Source of the DNA: JAAFIP01 sp043769005
Lineage (GTDB): Bacteria; Pseudomonadota; Gammaproteobacteria; Burkholderiales; Burkholderiaceae_C
Length of the DNA stretch: 11,661 nt
Assembly (NCBI GenBank): GCA_043769005.1
Contig: JAYVJV010000157.1
Coordinates: 1-11,661, forward strand
Direction of reading: 5' to 3'
Below, in pieces: positions 1 to 8,001 of the stretch (position 1 is its first letter; each line of letters starts with the position of its first letter). The position numbers and the translations under genes are program-made. The notes under the pieces are model-generated. The model saw only the letters and a program-made list of their open reading frames with translations, had not been told where the DNA came from and ran no database searches.

Positions 1-3000
1 GTGCTGCCCGAGCTGCTGCACAGCGCCGTCATCGAGGCCCAGGAGCGCATGGGGGCGCATGGGGAGGTGGTAGAAGCACTCAACGAGTCACTATTAAAAG
101 AGGAGCTGCTTACGCATTATTCTAAAGGGCTGCGCTCTGTTTCTATTGTTTTTTTGCATGGCTACAGGTACACGGCGCATGAACTGGCGGCTGAGCGCAT
201 TGCGCGCGAGGTGGGCTATACGCAGATCAGCGTGAGCCATAAAACCAGCCCCATGATGAAGCTGGTGAGCCGGGGCGACACCACTGTGGTGGATGCCTAC
301 CTGTCGCCCATTTTGCGCCGCTACGTGCAGCAGGTGGCCAGCCAGATGCCGGGGGTGAAGCTGTTTTTTATGCAGTCCTCAGGTGGCCTGACGGATGCGC
401 ACAGCTTTCAGGGCAAGGACGCAATTTTGAGTGGCCCGGCGGGCGGCATTGTGGGCATGGCCCGGACAACGCAGCTGGCCTTTGGTCATTCCTCGGCGCA
501 GTTGGCCGGACAGGCCAAAGTCATCGGCTTCGATATGGGCGGCACGTCTACCGACGTGAGCCATTTTGCGGGCGAGTTTGAGCGCGAATTTGAAACCCAG
601 GTGGCGGGCGTGCGCATGCGTGCGCCGATGATGAGCATCCACACCGTGGCGGCGGGTGGCGGCTCGATCTTGCAGTTTGACGGGGCACGCATGCGCGTAG
701 GGCCGCAAAGCGCCGCCGCCAACCCCGGCCCGGCGTGCTATCGGCGCGGTGGCCCATTGGCAGTGACCGATGCCAATGTGCTGCTGGGCAAAGTGCAGCC
801 GCGCTACTTTCCCAAGGTGTTTGGGCCGCAGGCCAATGAAGCGCTCAGCTACGAGGCGACGCTGGAGAAATTCAAGCAGTTGGCTGAGCAGGTGGACAGG
901 GCGCAGGCTACAGGGGGCACAGATCAGGCCACAGGACAGAGCCGCCAAGCCCATGCAACTGCGCGGCGCACTGTGGAGGACATAGCCGAAGGCTTTATCC
1001 ACATCGCCGTGCAGCAGATGGCCAATGCCATCAAGAAAATATCCGTCGCGCGCGGCTATGACGTGACGCGCTACACCCTGCAATGCTTTGGAGGTGCGGG
1101 TGGTCAGCATGCCTGCCTGGTGGCCGATGCACTGGGCATGACGCGGGTGCTGGTGCACCCCATGGCGGGCGTGCTGTCGGCCTACGGCATGGGCCTGGCC
1201 GACCAGTCCAGCATGCGCGAGCAGGCGGTGGAAGTGGCGTTGTCGGCAGCCGCTTTGGCAGAGGTCAACGCCACGCTGGACGCACTGGCGCAGGACGCAC
1301 AGGCTGCGCTGCTACGCCAGCAGGCCGCCAGCGGCAGCATTACGCTGCACAGGCGTGTGCATGTGAAATACCAGGGCACCGACAGCGCCCTGATCGTGCC
1401 TGCGGGCAGTGCAGAGCAGATCACCGCCGCGTTTGAGGCAGCCTACCGCCAGCGCTTTGCATTCTTGATGCAGGGCCGCGCCTTGATTGTGGAGGCCGTG
1501 TCTGTGGAAGCCATTGTGGCGGGCGATGCACCTACCGAGCCGGTGCATGCGTTGCACCCGCCGCGTGCCGTGCCCGTGCGTGAGACGGTGCGCATGTTCT
1601 CCGGCGGCGCGTGGCACAACGCTGCCTTGGTAGTGCGCGGCGATATGCGCCCGGGTGATACGGTCAGCGGCCCGGCCATTATTGCCGAGCAAAACGCCAC
1701 CACGGTGGTAGAGCCCGGCTGGCAAGCCAATTTAACGGCATTAGACCACCTCGTGCTTGAGCGGATAGCGCAACGTGCTATCACTTATGCAGCAGGCACC
1801 ACCGCAGACCCGGTACTGCTGGAGGTGTTTAACAACCTGTTCATGAACATCGCCGAGCAGATGGGCCTGCAACTGCAAAACACCGCGTACTCCGTCAACA
1901 TCAAGGAGCGGCTGGACTTTAGCTGCGCGCTGTTTGATGCACAGGGCAACCTGATTGCCAACGCACCGCACATGCCCGTGCATCTTGGGTCTATGGGTGA
2001 GAGCATTAAAACCGTCATCCGTGATAACGCGGGCCGCATGCAGCCAGGCGATGTGTTTGCACTGAACGACCCCTACCACGGCGGCACGCATTTGCCGGAT
2101 GTGACGGTGATTACGCCTGTGTACCTGGGCGAGCAGCCTACCTTCTACGTGGGCTCCCGTGGTCACCATGCCGACATCGGCGGTACCACGCCGGGCTCGA
2201 TGCCGCCGTTTTCGACCCGCATTGAAGAAGAAGGTGTGCAGATCAATAACGTCCGACTGGTGGCGCAGGGCGTGCTGCAAGAGCAAACCATGCTGGACTT
2301 GCTCAAAAGCGGCAAGTACCCGTCACGCAACCCCGCGCAAAACATGGCCGACCTGAAGGCGCAAATTGCCGCCAACGAAAAAGGCGTGCAGGAGCTGGGC
2401 AAGATGGTGGCCAACTTCGGCTTGCCCGTGGTCCAGGCGTATATGAAGCATGTGCAGGACAACGCCGAAGAATCTGTGCGCCGCGCTATCACACAAATAG
2501 CAGCGCGGCTGAAAAACGCAAGCTTTACCCAACCGCTGGACAACGGCGCGCAGATTCAGGTGGCGATCCGCGTGAATGCCGCTGAGCGCAGCGCCGAGAT
2601 TGACTTTACCGGCACTTCACCGCAGCAGACCAATAATTTCAACGCACCTACCGCCGTGTGCATGGCGGCGGTGCTCTACGTGTTTCGCACCTTGGTGGAT
2701 GACGACATACCGCTCAATGCGGGTTGCTTGAAGCCCTTGAAGGTCATCATCCCACCGGGCAGCATGCTCAACCCCCACCCTCCCGCCTCGGTGGTGGCGG
2801 GCAATGTAGAAACCTCCAGCTGCATTACCAACGCCTTGTTTGGCGCTTTGGGCATCATGGCCGGTGGCCAGCCGACCATGAACAACTTTACTTTTGGCAA
2901 TGCCACGCACCAGTACTACGAAACCATCTCGGGCGGTAGCGGCGCAGGCGGCGTGTTCGATGCGCAGGGTCAACTCACGGGCGGCTTCAACGGCACATCG

Positions 3001-3366
3001 GTGGTGCAGGCCCATATGACCAACTCGCGCATGACCGACCCCGAGGTGCTGGAGTTTAGATTCCCCGTGCGGCTGGAAAGCTACGCCATCCGCCAGGGCA
3101 GCGGCGGCAACGGCAAATACACAGGCGGCAACGGCGGCGTGCGGCGGCTGAAGTTTTTAGAGAAGATGACCGCCAACATCCTGAGCAATGGCCGCATCCA
3201 CAGCGCCTTTGGCATGGCCGGTGGCGCAGCAGGCGCGGTGGGCATCAACCGGGTGCTGCGGGCCGATGGGCGGGTAGAAGAGCTGGCGCATATTGGCAGT
3301 ACCGAGATGCAGCCAGGCGATGTGTTTGAGATCCACACACCAGGGGGCGGTGGGTTTGGGGTGTAA
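1..3366 (+). CDS. 5-oxoprolinase/hydantoinase-type enzyme, fused HyuA-HyuB (5' end missing)
   Basis: Probable ATP-dependent cytoplasmic amidohydrolase that opens a cyclic amide such as 5-oxoproline (giving glutamate) or a hydantoin. The 1121 visible residues are in one frame. Residues 1 to about 600 are HyuA-like, with the phosphate-binding motif FDMGGTSTDVS at 177-187, HTVAAGGGS from 214 and GGAGGQHA at 364-371. Residues about 602-1121 are HyuB-like, with NDPYHGGTHLPD at 689-700, GHHADIGG near 721-728 and the glycine-rich end TPGGGGFGV. The first codon is GTG, but the homology already begins inside the HyuA N-terminal region. Family members carry roughly 120 more residues with the first nucleotide-binding motif, so this is a partial gene running off the left edge. 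The A-B fusion is typical of 5-oxoprolinase rather than split hydantoinases, but the substrate is inferred only. Codons 29-57 are unusually AT-rich and contain a core of the genomic repeat. The gene converges on dxs, 51 nt away. Confidence 0.9.
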   Translation: MLPELLHSAVIEAQERMGAHGEVVEALNESLLKEELLTHYSKGLRSVSIVFLHGYRYTAHELAAERIAREVGYTQISVSHKTSPMMKLVSRGDTTVVDAYLSPILRRYVQQVASQMPGVKLFFMQSSGGLTDAHSFQGKDAILSGPAGGIVGMARTTQLAFGHSSAQLAGQAKVIGFDMGGTSTDVSHFAGEFEREFETQVAGVRMRAPMMSIHTVAAGGGSILQFDGARMRVGPQSAAANPGPACYRRGGPLAVTDANVLLGKVQPRYFPKVFGPQANEALSYEATLEKFKQLAEQVDRAQATGGTDQATGQSRQAHATARRTVEDIAEGFIHIAVQQMANAIKKISVARGYDVTRYTLQCFGGAGGQHACLVADALGMTRVLVHPMAGVLSAYGMGLADQSSMREQAVEVALSAAALAEVNATLDALAQDAQAALLRQQAASGSITLHRRVHVKYQGTDSALIVPAGSAEQITAAFEAAYRQRFAFLMQGRALIVEAVSVEAIVAGDAPTEPVHALHPPRAVPVRETVRMFSGGAWHNAALVVRGDMRPGDTVSGPAIIAEQNATTVVEPGWQANLTALDHLVLERIAQRAITYAAGTTADPVLLEVFNNLFMNIAEQMGLQLQNTAYSVNIKERLDFSCALFDAQGNLIANAPHMPVHLGSMGESIKTVIRDNAGRMQPGDVFALNDPYHGGTHLPDVTVITPVYLGEQPTFYVGSRGHHADIGGTTPGSMPPFSTRIEEEGVQINNVRLVAQGVLQEQTMLDLLKSGKYPSRNPAQNMADLKAQIAANEKGVQELGKMVANFGLPVVQAYMKHVQDNAEESVRRAITQIAARLKNASFTQPLDNGAQIQVAIRVNAAERSAEIDFTGTSPQQTNNFNAPTAVCMAAVLYVFRTLVDDDIPLNAGCLKPLKVIIPPGSMLNPHPPASVVAGNVETSSCITNALFGALGIMAGGQPTMNNFTFGNATHQYYETISGGSGAGGVFDAQGQLTGGFNGTSVVQAHMTNSRMTDPEVLEFRFPVRLESYAIRQGSGGNGKYTGGNGGVRRLKFLEKMTANILSNGRIHSAFGMAGGAAGAVGINRVLRADGRVEELAHIGSTEMQPGDVFEIHTPGGGGFGV

Positions 3367-3417
3367 AGTGCTTACCAGGCTGGTTGTCCCGCTGGGAATA
3401 CCGCTGGGACTGAGCCC

Positions 3418-5283
3418 TTATGTGGCTAACCACTTGCGGATGGAAGCCGCAATGCCCGCCGCGTCCAGTCCCTGCAAGGTCAACAGCTTGGCCGGGTCGC
3501 CATGCTCGATAAACACATCGGGCAAGCCCAGGCACAGCACCGGCTTGTGGATGCGCAGGGTTTGCAAGGCCTCCAGCACGGCCGAGCCCGCGCCGCCCAT
3601 CAGGCAGCCCTCTTCTAACGTAACCAGCGACTCGTGGGTACTGGCGATGTCTTTGAGCAGATCCAGGTCCAGCGGTTTGGCCCAGCGCATATTGACCACC
3701 GTGGCATCGAGCTGCTCGGCCGCTTGCAGCGCCGGGTACAGCAAAGTACCAAAACTGAGGATGGCAATTTTTTTACCCGCAGACATGCGCCGCACTTCGC
3801 CTTTGCCAAAGGGCAGGGGTGCGAGGTCGGTGCCGCACACCGTGCCTGCACCCGCGCCACGCGGGTAGCGCACGGCTACGCTGTGGTTTTGCTGGAAGGC
3901 GGTAGTGAGCAGGGCGCGGCACTCGGCCTCGTCGGCTGGGCAGGCCACGCTGAGGTTGGGGATGCAGCGCAAGAAGGCAATGTCATACGCACCCGCATGG
4001 GTTGCACCGTCAGCACCGACCAGGCCTGCGCGGTCCAGAGCAAACACCACCGGCAGGTTTTGGATGGCTACATCGTGGATGAGCTGGTCATAGCCGCGCT
4101 GTAGGAAGGTGCTGTAGATGGCCAGCACGGGTTTGAGGCCCTCGCAGGCCAGGCCGGCGGCAAAGGTAACGGCGTGCTGCTCGGCAATGCCGACATCGTG
4201 GTAGCGCTGGGGAAAGCGCTTTTCAAACTCCACCATGCCTGAGCCTTCGCGCATGGCGGGGGTGATGGCCACCAGGCGCGCGTCTTGCGCGGCCATGTCG
4301 CACAGCCAGGAGCCAAAGACCTGGGTGAAGGTTTGTTTAGGAGGCGTGCTGGCCTTGACCAGGCCGACGGTTGGGTCAAACTTGCCGGGGCCGTGGTAGG
4401 CCACGGGGTCGGCCTCGGCCAGCTTGTAGCCCTGGCCTTTTTTGGTGACCACATGCAAGAACTGGGGACCTGCGCCGCTGGCCATCAAGTGCTTGACGTT
4501 TTCTAGCGTGGGAATGAGCGATTCCAAGTCGTGCCCGTCGATGGGGCCGATGTAGTTAAAGCCAAATTTTTCAAACAGCGTGGCGGGTACCACCATGCCT
4601 TTGGCCTGCTCTTCAATACGCTTGGCCAGCTCAAACAGCGGAGGGGCCACCTTGAGCACGCTTTTGCCCACGTTTTTGGCGGCGGAGTAAAACTGCCCGC
4701 TCATCAGCTGCGCCAGGTAGCGGTTGAGCGCGCCGACCGGCGGGCTGATGCTCATGTCGTTGTCGTTCAGCACCACCAAGAGCGGCAGATCGTGCTGCAC
4801 ACCGCCGTTGTTCAGCGCCTCAAAGGCCATGCCGGCTGTCATGGCTCCGTCGCCAATCACGGCGATGCTGTGGCGCTGCTCGCCTTTGGTGCGGGCGGCG
4901 ATGGCCATGCCCAGAGCGGCAGAAATGGAGGTGGACGAGTGCGCGGTGCCAAAGGCATCGTACGGGCTCTCCTCGCGGCGCGGAAAGCCGCTGATGCCGC
5001 CGATCTGGCGCAATGTGTGCATTTGCTCGCGCCTGCCCGTGAGGATTTTGTGTGGGTAGGTTTGGTGGCCCACGTCCCACACCAGGCGGTCGTGCGGGGT
5101 GTTAAACACATAGTGCAGCGCTACGGTGAGCTCGACCGTGCCCAGGTTGGAGCTTAAATGCCCGCCGGTTTGCGAAACCGATTGCAGCACATAGTCACGC
5201 AGCTCACCCGCCAAGGCCTTAAGCTGGCTGCGCGGCAGCGCGCGCAACTGGGCGGGGGAGTGGATGGTGGGCAAAATCGTCAT
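3418..5283 (-). CDS. dxs: 1-deoxy-D-xylulose-5-phosphate synthase
   Basis: Thiamine-diphosphate enzyme of the cytoplasm. It condenses pyruvate with glyceraldehyde 3-phosphate to 1-deoxyxylulose 5-phosphate, the first and usually rate-controlling step of the MEP isoprenoid pathway, which also feeds thiamine and pyridoxal synthesis. The 621 residues match the usual family length of about 620. Visible motifs are GGHLSSNLG (40-48, with the conserved active-site His42), DVGHQ (70-74), the ThDP/Mg-binding GDGAMTAGMAFEALNN (144-159) with NDNDMSIS (173-180), DVGIAEQHAV (363-372, with the cofactor-activating Glu368), and DRAGLVGADGATHAG in the transketolase-like pyrimidine domain (417-431). The ATG at 5283 gives a normal N-terminus, although no good Shine-Dalgarno is visible before it. 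It follows ispA and xseB on the same strand in an order common in betaproteobacteria. The 122-nt gap to ispA holds an AT-rich repeat, so dxs may have its own promoter. Confidence 0.97.
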   Translation of the reverse strand: MTILPTIHSPAQLRALPRSQLKALAGELRDYVLQSVSQTGGHLSSNLGTVELTVALHYVFNTPHDRLVWDVGHQTYPHKILTGRREQMHTLRQIGGISGFPRREESPYDAFGTAHSSTSISAALGMAIAARTKGEQRHSIAVIGDGAMTAGMAFEALNNGGVQHDLPLLVVLNDNDMSISPPVGALNRYLAQLMSGQFYSAAKNVGKSVLKVAPPLFELAKRIEEQAKGMVVPATLFEKFGFNYIGPIDGHDLESLIPTLENVKHLMASGAGPQFLHVVTKKGQGYKLAEADPVAYHGPGKFDPTVGLVKASTPPKQTFTQVFGSWLCDMAAQDARLVAITPAMREGSGMVEFEKRFPQRYHDVGIAEQHAVTFAAGLACEGLKPVLAIYSTFLQRGYDQLIHDVAIQNLPVVFALDRAGLVGADGATHAGAYDIAFLRCIPNLSVACPADEAECRALLTTAFQQNHSVAVRYPRGAGAGTVCGTDLAPLPFGKGEVRRMSAGKKIAILSFGTLLYPALQAAEQLDATVVNMRWAKPLDLDLLKDIASTHESLVTLEEGCLMGGAGSAVLEALQTLRIHKPVLCLGLPDVFIEHGDPAKLLTLQGLDAAGIAASIRKWLAT

Positions 5284-5326
5284 GCTGAGGTGGTTACAGA
5301 GGTGAAGACAGGGCAGTCAGTTACTA

Positions 5327-5376
5327 TGTATTTTATAGCTGCTTACACTATATTTTATTGGGCTAGAGGCCTAAAA
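5327..5376 (+). repeat. AT-rich dispersed intergenic repeat, copy A
   Basis: This AT-rich stretch lies between ispA and dxs. It contains TATAGCTGCTTAC, then TTTATTGGGCTAGAGGCCTA, and aligns along about 50 nt with the copy at 7926-7977 in the same orientation. I recognise this core as a frequent intergenic repeat of Comamonadaceae genomes (from memory). Its function is unknown. Its composition differs sharply from the GC-rich genes on either side. Confidence 0.75.
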
Positions 5377-5405
5377 CACTGTAAATTATAGAGGGTATAC
5401 ACGGT

Positions 5406-6389
5406 CTAGCTGCGCCGCTGAACGACCATGTCGGCCAGCGCATGCAGGGCGCGGGTATCGGCCAGGCCGCTGGCGTGCAGCGCGCGGGTGGCCTCGGTGT
5501 ACAAAGTTTGCGCATACTGGCCAGCGCGCTCCAGGCCCATGAGCGAGACGTAGGTGGGCTTGTCACTGTCGGCATCTTTGCCCGCTGTTTTGCCCAAGGT
5601 GGCGGAGTCGGCAGTCACGTCCAAAATATCATCTACTACCTGAAAGGCCAGGCCAATGGCTGCGCCGTAGTCGCTCAAGGCCTGTAGCTGTGCGGCGCTG
5701 CACGCACCGCAGGCCGCGCCCATCACCACGCTGGCTTGCAGGAGCGCGCCGGTTTTTAGCTGGTGCATGTGGCGTAGCTGATCTTCTGTCAATTGCAGGC
5801 CCACGCTGGCCAGGTCAATGGCCTGACCGCCAGCCATACCGGCCTCGCCTGCGGCGCGCGCCAACAGGGCGCACAGGCGGGCTTGGGTGGCGGGGGGCAC
5901 GCTGCTGTCCAACGGGGTGAGCAGCTCAAACGCCAGCGCTTGCAGCGCATCGCCCGCCAACAGCGCGCGGGCTTGGCCAAACTTGACATGCACGGTGGGC
6001 TTGCCACGGCGCAGGATGTCGTTGTCCATGCAGGGCATGTCGTCGTGCACCAGGCTGTAGGCGTGGATGAGCTCGACCGCGCAGGCGGCGCGCAAGGCCG
6101 CGGCGGGTGTGCGTGCATGCGGCGATGCAGCGCCTGTAGCCTGGCTCACTGCTTCGCTAGCCGCCATGACCAGGAGTGGGCGCAAGCGTTTGCCGCCGTC
6201 CAGCACGGCGTAGCGCATGGCATCACCCAGCTCGGCCGGGGCCTGGGCAGGCACCCACTCGGACAAAGCGGCCTCTACCTTCGCCAAATGCTGTTGGCTC
6301 CAGGCCGCAAAATCCAAAGTGCGCATGGGTATCTTGCTGTCGGGTTGCTTTATCACCGAGGGTTCCTTCGCCAAGACCTGCGCACTCAT
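5406..6389 (-). CDS. ispA: Farnesyl diphosphate synthase (polyprenyl synthetase)
   Basis: Cytoplasmic Mg-dependent prenyltransferase that joins isopentenyl diphosphate to dimethylallyl and geranyl diphosphates to make C15 farnesyl diphosphate, the precursor of ubiquinone and undecaprenyl lipids. With the start chosen here it has 327 residues. GGKRLRP lies at 65-71, the first aspartate-rich motif DDMPCMD at 116-122, GGQAIDL at 187-193 and the second motif in FQVVDDILD at 249-257. The two extra residues inside the first motif (DDxxxxD) are normal for bacterial short-chain synthases. The ATG at 6389 forms an ATGA overlap with the xseB stop, implying translational coupling. A GTG at 6401 and an ATG at 6326 are alternatives. 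The latter gives 306 residues, closer to the usual ~300, so the first 21 residues may be untranslated or unconserved. ispA lies upstream of dxs in the same pathway. Confidence 0.94.
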   Translation of the reverse strand: MSAQVLAKEPSVIKQPDSKIPMRTLDFAAWSQQHLAKVEAALSEWVPAQAPAELGDAMRYAVLDGGKRLRPLLVMAASEAVSQATGAASPHARTPAAALRAACAVELIHAYSLVHDDMPCMDNDILRRGKPTVHVKFGQARALLAGDALQALAFELLTPLDSSVPPATQARLCALLARAAGEAGMAGGQAIDLASVGLQLTEDQLRHMHQLKTGALLQASVVMGAACGACSAAQLQALSDYGAAIGLAFQVVDDILDVTADSATLGKTAGKDADSDKPTYVSLMGLERAGQYAQTLYTEATRALHASGLADTRALHALADMVVQRRS

Positions 6390-6637
6390 TCCTGTGCCCA
6401 CGGTTTAGCGTCGCTGGCATCGGCCTTGCTGTCCAGCACCTTGATCTGCTGCTCCACGGCTTGCAGTTTGTCGCGGCAGATTTTAAGGAGCACGGCTCCG
6501 CGCTGGTAACCTGCCAGCAAGTCGTCCAGCGGCAGTTGGCCCGACTCCACGCGCGCTACCAGGGCTTCGAGCTCTTGCAGCGCGGCTTCGTAGGAGAGGT
6601 TTGTCGGCACAGTGGGGTTTGCTGGGGCTTTGGGCAT
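6386..6637 (-). CDS. xseB: Exodeoxyribonuclease VII small subunit
   Basis: Small subunit of exonuclease VII, which binds several copies to the large XseA subunit to degrade single-stranded DNA into oligonucleotides in the cytoplasm. The 83-residue product has the typical XseB body beginning SYEAALQELEALV and continuing through ESGQLPLDDLLAGYQRG and a helical tail ending near VLD. The length suits the family (about 80). The ATG at 6637 is preferred. A TTG nine bases further upstream is possible, but neither start has a strong Shine-Dalgarno. The stop overlaps the ispA start by ATGA, so the two are translated together. The association of xseB with ispA and dxs is widespread in proteobacteria, and the large subunit xseA is encoded elsewhere. 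Confidence 0.94.
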   Translation of the reverse strand: MPKAPANPTVPTNLSYEAALQELEALVARVESGQLPLDDLLAGYQRGAVLLKICRDKLQAVEQQIKVLDSKADASDAKPWAQE

Positions 6638-6684
6638 AACCCACAATTGTAGGCGGGTAAAATCGTGTCCTCAGGTAAATATCG

Positions 6685-6709
6685 CTCCCCAACCGTACGT
6701 GGTGGGGAG
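6685..6709 (+). promoter_or_regulatory. Hairpin in the leader of the Rieske oxygenase gene
   Basis: The arm CTCCCCA-A-CC (6685-6694) pairs with GGTGGGGAG (6701-6709), giving nine base pairs with one bulged A and a GTACGT loop. It lies 26 nt before the ATG at 6736, in the 98-nt divergent gap between xseB and the oxygenase gene. No T-run follows, so it is not an obvious intrinsic terminator for the plus strand. It could be an mRNA leader structure or a palindromic operator; the sequence does not distinguish these. A TAAAAT hexamer at 6658-6663 could be a -10 element, but no convincing -35 is seen. Confidence 0.4.
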
Positions 6710-6735
6710 TAAGTCACAAAGGTCTTGGGTCGCGC

Positions 6736-7875
6736 ATGACTGATTTAAGTCTTCAACCACGTTTGGCCTCTAGCGCCCTGGTTCACAGCCCGTTGCCCGT
6801 GGCTGACTATTTTGACGCAGCGGTGTACGCCGCCGAGCAGCAGCGCATCTTTGCCCGCAGCCCGCGCTACATCGGCCACCAGCTGTCGGTGCCCAATGTG
6901 GGCCAGTACCACACCCTGCCGCAAGAGGGCGAGGGCCGGGTGCTGGTGCATACGCCCAAGGGCATCGAGCTGATCTCCAATGTCTGCCGCCACCGCCAGG
7001 CCCTGATGCTCAAGGGCCGGGGCCGCATGGACCCGGCTGCGGGCGGCAACATCATTTGCCCACTGCACCGCTGGACCTACGATACCAGCGGCAAGCTGCC
7101 CACCGGCAGCCTGATCGGTGCGCCGCATTTTGCGCAAGACCCCTGCCTGCACCTGCCCAACTACGCCTTGCAAAACTGGAATGGCCTGCTGTTTGATGCA
7201 CCGCACGCCGATGTCAACGCCGACCTGGCGGGCATGCAGGCGCTGCCTGAGCTGAACTTTGACGGCTACGTGTTTGACCGTGCCCACATCCACCAGTGCG
7301 ACTACAACTGGAAGAGCTTTATCGAGGTCTACCTGGAGGACTACCACGTCGGCCCCTTCCACCCCGGCCTGGGCCAATTTGTCGCCACGCACGACCTGCA
7401 TTGGCAACTCAGCCCCAAATACAGCGTGCAAACCGTGGGCGTGGCTGACAAACTGGGCAAGCCGGGCACCGCCGTCTACCAGCGCTGGCACGACGCGGTG
7501 CTGAACTACCGGGGCGGCGAGCCGCCCAAGCACGGCGCCATCTGGCTGACCTTCTACCCCAACATCATGGTCGAGTGGTACCCGCATGTGCTGGTAGTGA
7601 GCACCCTTTTCCCGCAAGGGCCGCAAAAAACGCTGAACATGGTAGAGTTTTTCTACCCCGAAGAAATCGCTGCCTTCGAGCGCGAGTTCATCGAAGCCCA
7701 GCAAGCCGCCTACATGGAAACCTGTGTGGAAGACGACGAAATTGCCCTACGCATGGATGCCGGGCGCAAGGCCCTGCTGGCGCGTGGCGAGACCCAGTCA
7801 GGGCCGTACCAGACACCGATGGAAGATGGGATGGAGCATTTTCACCAGTGGTATCGGGGCGTGATGGGGGCGTGA
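6736..7875 (+). CDS. Rieske non-heme iron oxygenase, alpha (catalytic) subunit
   Basis: Probable cytoplasmic mono- or dioxygenase that takes electrons from a separate reductase to oxidise an aromatic or quaternary-ammonium-type substrate. The substrate cannot be told from sequence. The 379-residue protein has an N-terminal Rieske [2Fe-2S] domain with ligands in NVCRHRQ (Cys84, His86) and CPLHRW (Cys108, His111). The C-terminal catalytic domain has the mononuclear-iron motif EDYHVGPFH, with His204 and His209 in H-x4-H spacing. The third, carboxylate ligand is probably within VEDDE near residues 332-336. The gap between the two Rieske pairs (21 residues) exceeds the usual 15-17, with extra residues around MDPA. 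No ferredoxin, reductase or beta-subunit gene is nearby. The gene is divergent from xseB, a neighbourhood I recall from other Comamonadaceae. An 11-bp tandem repeat crosses the stop codon. AAAGG lies about 14 nt before the ATG, a weakly placed ribosome site. Confidence 0.9.
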   Translation: MTDLSLQPRLASSALVHSPLPVADYFDAAVYAAEQQRIFARSPRYIGHQLSVPNVGQYHTLPQEGEGRVLVHTPKGIELISNVCRHRQALMLKGRGRMDPAAGGNIICPLHRWTYDTSGKLPTGSLIGAPHFAQDPCLHLPNYALQNWNGLLFDAPHADVNADLAGMQALPELNFDGYVFDRAHIHQCDYNWKSFIEVYLEDYHVGPFHPGLGQFVATHDLHWQLSPKYSVQTVGVADKLGKPGTAVYQRWHDAVLNYRGGEPPKHGAIWLTFYPNIMVEWYPHVLVVSTLFPQGPQKTLNMVEFFYPEEIAAFEREFIEAQQAAYMETCVEDDEIALRMDAGRKALLARGETQSGPYQTPMEDGMEHFHQWYRGVMGA

Positions 7876-7893
7876 TGGGGGCGTGATGGGGGC
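7861..7893 (+). repeat. 11-bp unit GTGATGGGGGC repeated three times in tandem
   Basis: Three exact consecutive copies of GTGATGGGGGC occupy 7861-7871, 7872-7882 and 7883-7893. The oxygenase stop codon TGA (7873-7875) lies inside the second copy, so the repeat forms the last codons and the start of the 3' flank. The pattern suggests slippage. Because 11 is not a multiple of three, unit gain or loss shifts the frame, but the TGA soon after the first unit keeps the end of the protein unchanged so long as at least two units remain. Confidence 0.9.
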
Positions 7894-7925
7894 TTACAGA
7901 CAGCACGAAGGTAGATTCATCGCTT

Positions 7926-7977
7926 CTATTTTCATAGCTGCTTACGCTCGTATTTATTGGCCTAGCGGCCTATTTTT
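7926..7977 (+). repeat. AT-rich dispersed intergenic repeat, copy B
   Basis: This second copy of the repeat lies between the convergent oxygenase and HD-domain genes, in the same orientation as the copy at 5327-5376. It shares CATAGCTGCTTACGCT, TTTATTGG, CTAG and GGCCTA in the same order and spacing. Its position between two convergent 3' ends would be compatible with a processing or termination role, but no strong terminator hairpin with a U-tract can be drawn. Confidence 0.75.
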
Positions 7978-8001
7978 CACTTAAATTCAAGAGTCGGTCA
8001 A

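Noticed and set aside
379..1158. Long minus-strand open frame (259 codons) opposite the oxoprolinase gene
   Set aside because: Composition is rich in His, Arg and Ala, it has no recognisable domain, and it is fully covered by a clear plus-strand gene; it is a shadow of high-GC coding.
3367..3417. Possible bidirectional terminator between the convergent oxoprolinase and dxs genes
   Set aside because: GTCCC/GGGAC can pair and CCGCTGGGA occurs twice, but the stem is short and no T-run is present on either strand.
6745..7704. Minus-strand open frame of 319 codons opposite the Rieske gene
   Set aside because: The plus strand carries both iron-binding motifs; the reverse frame has no family features and typical antisense composition.
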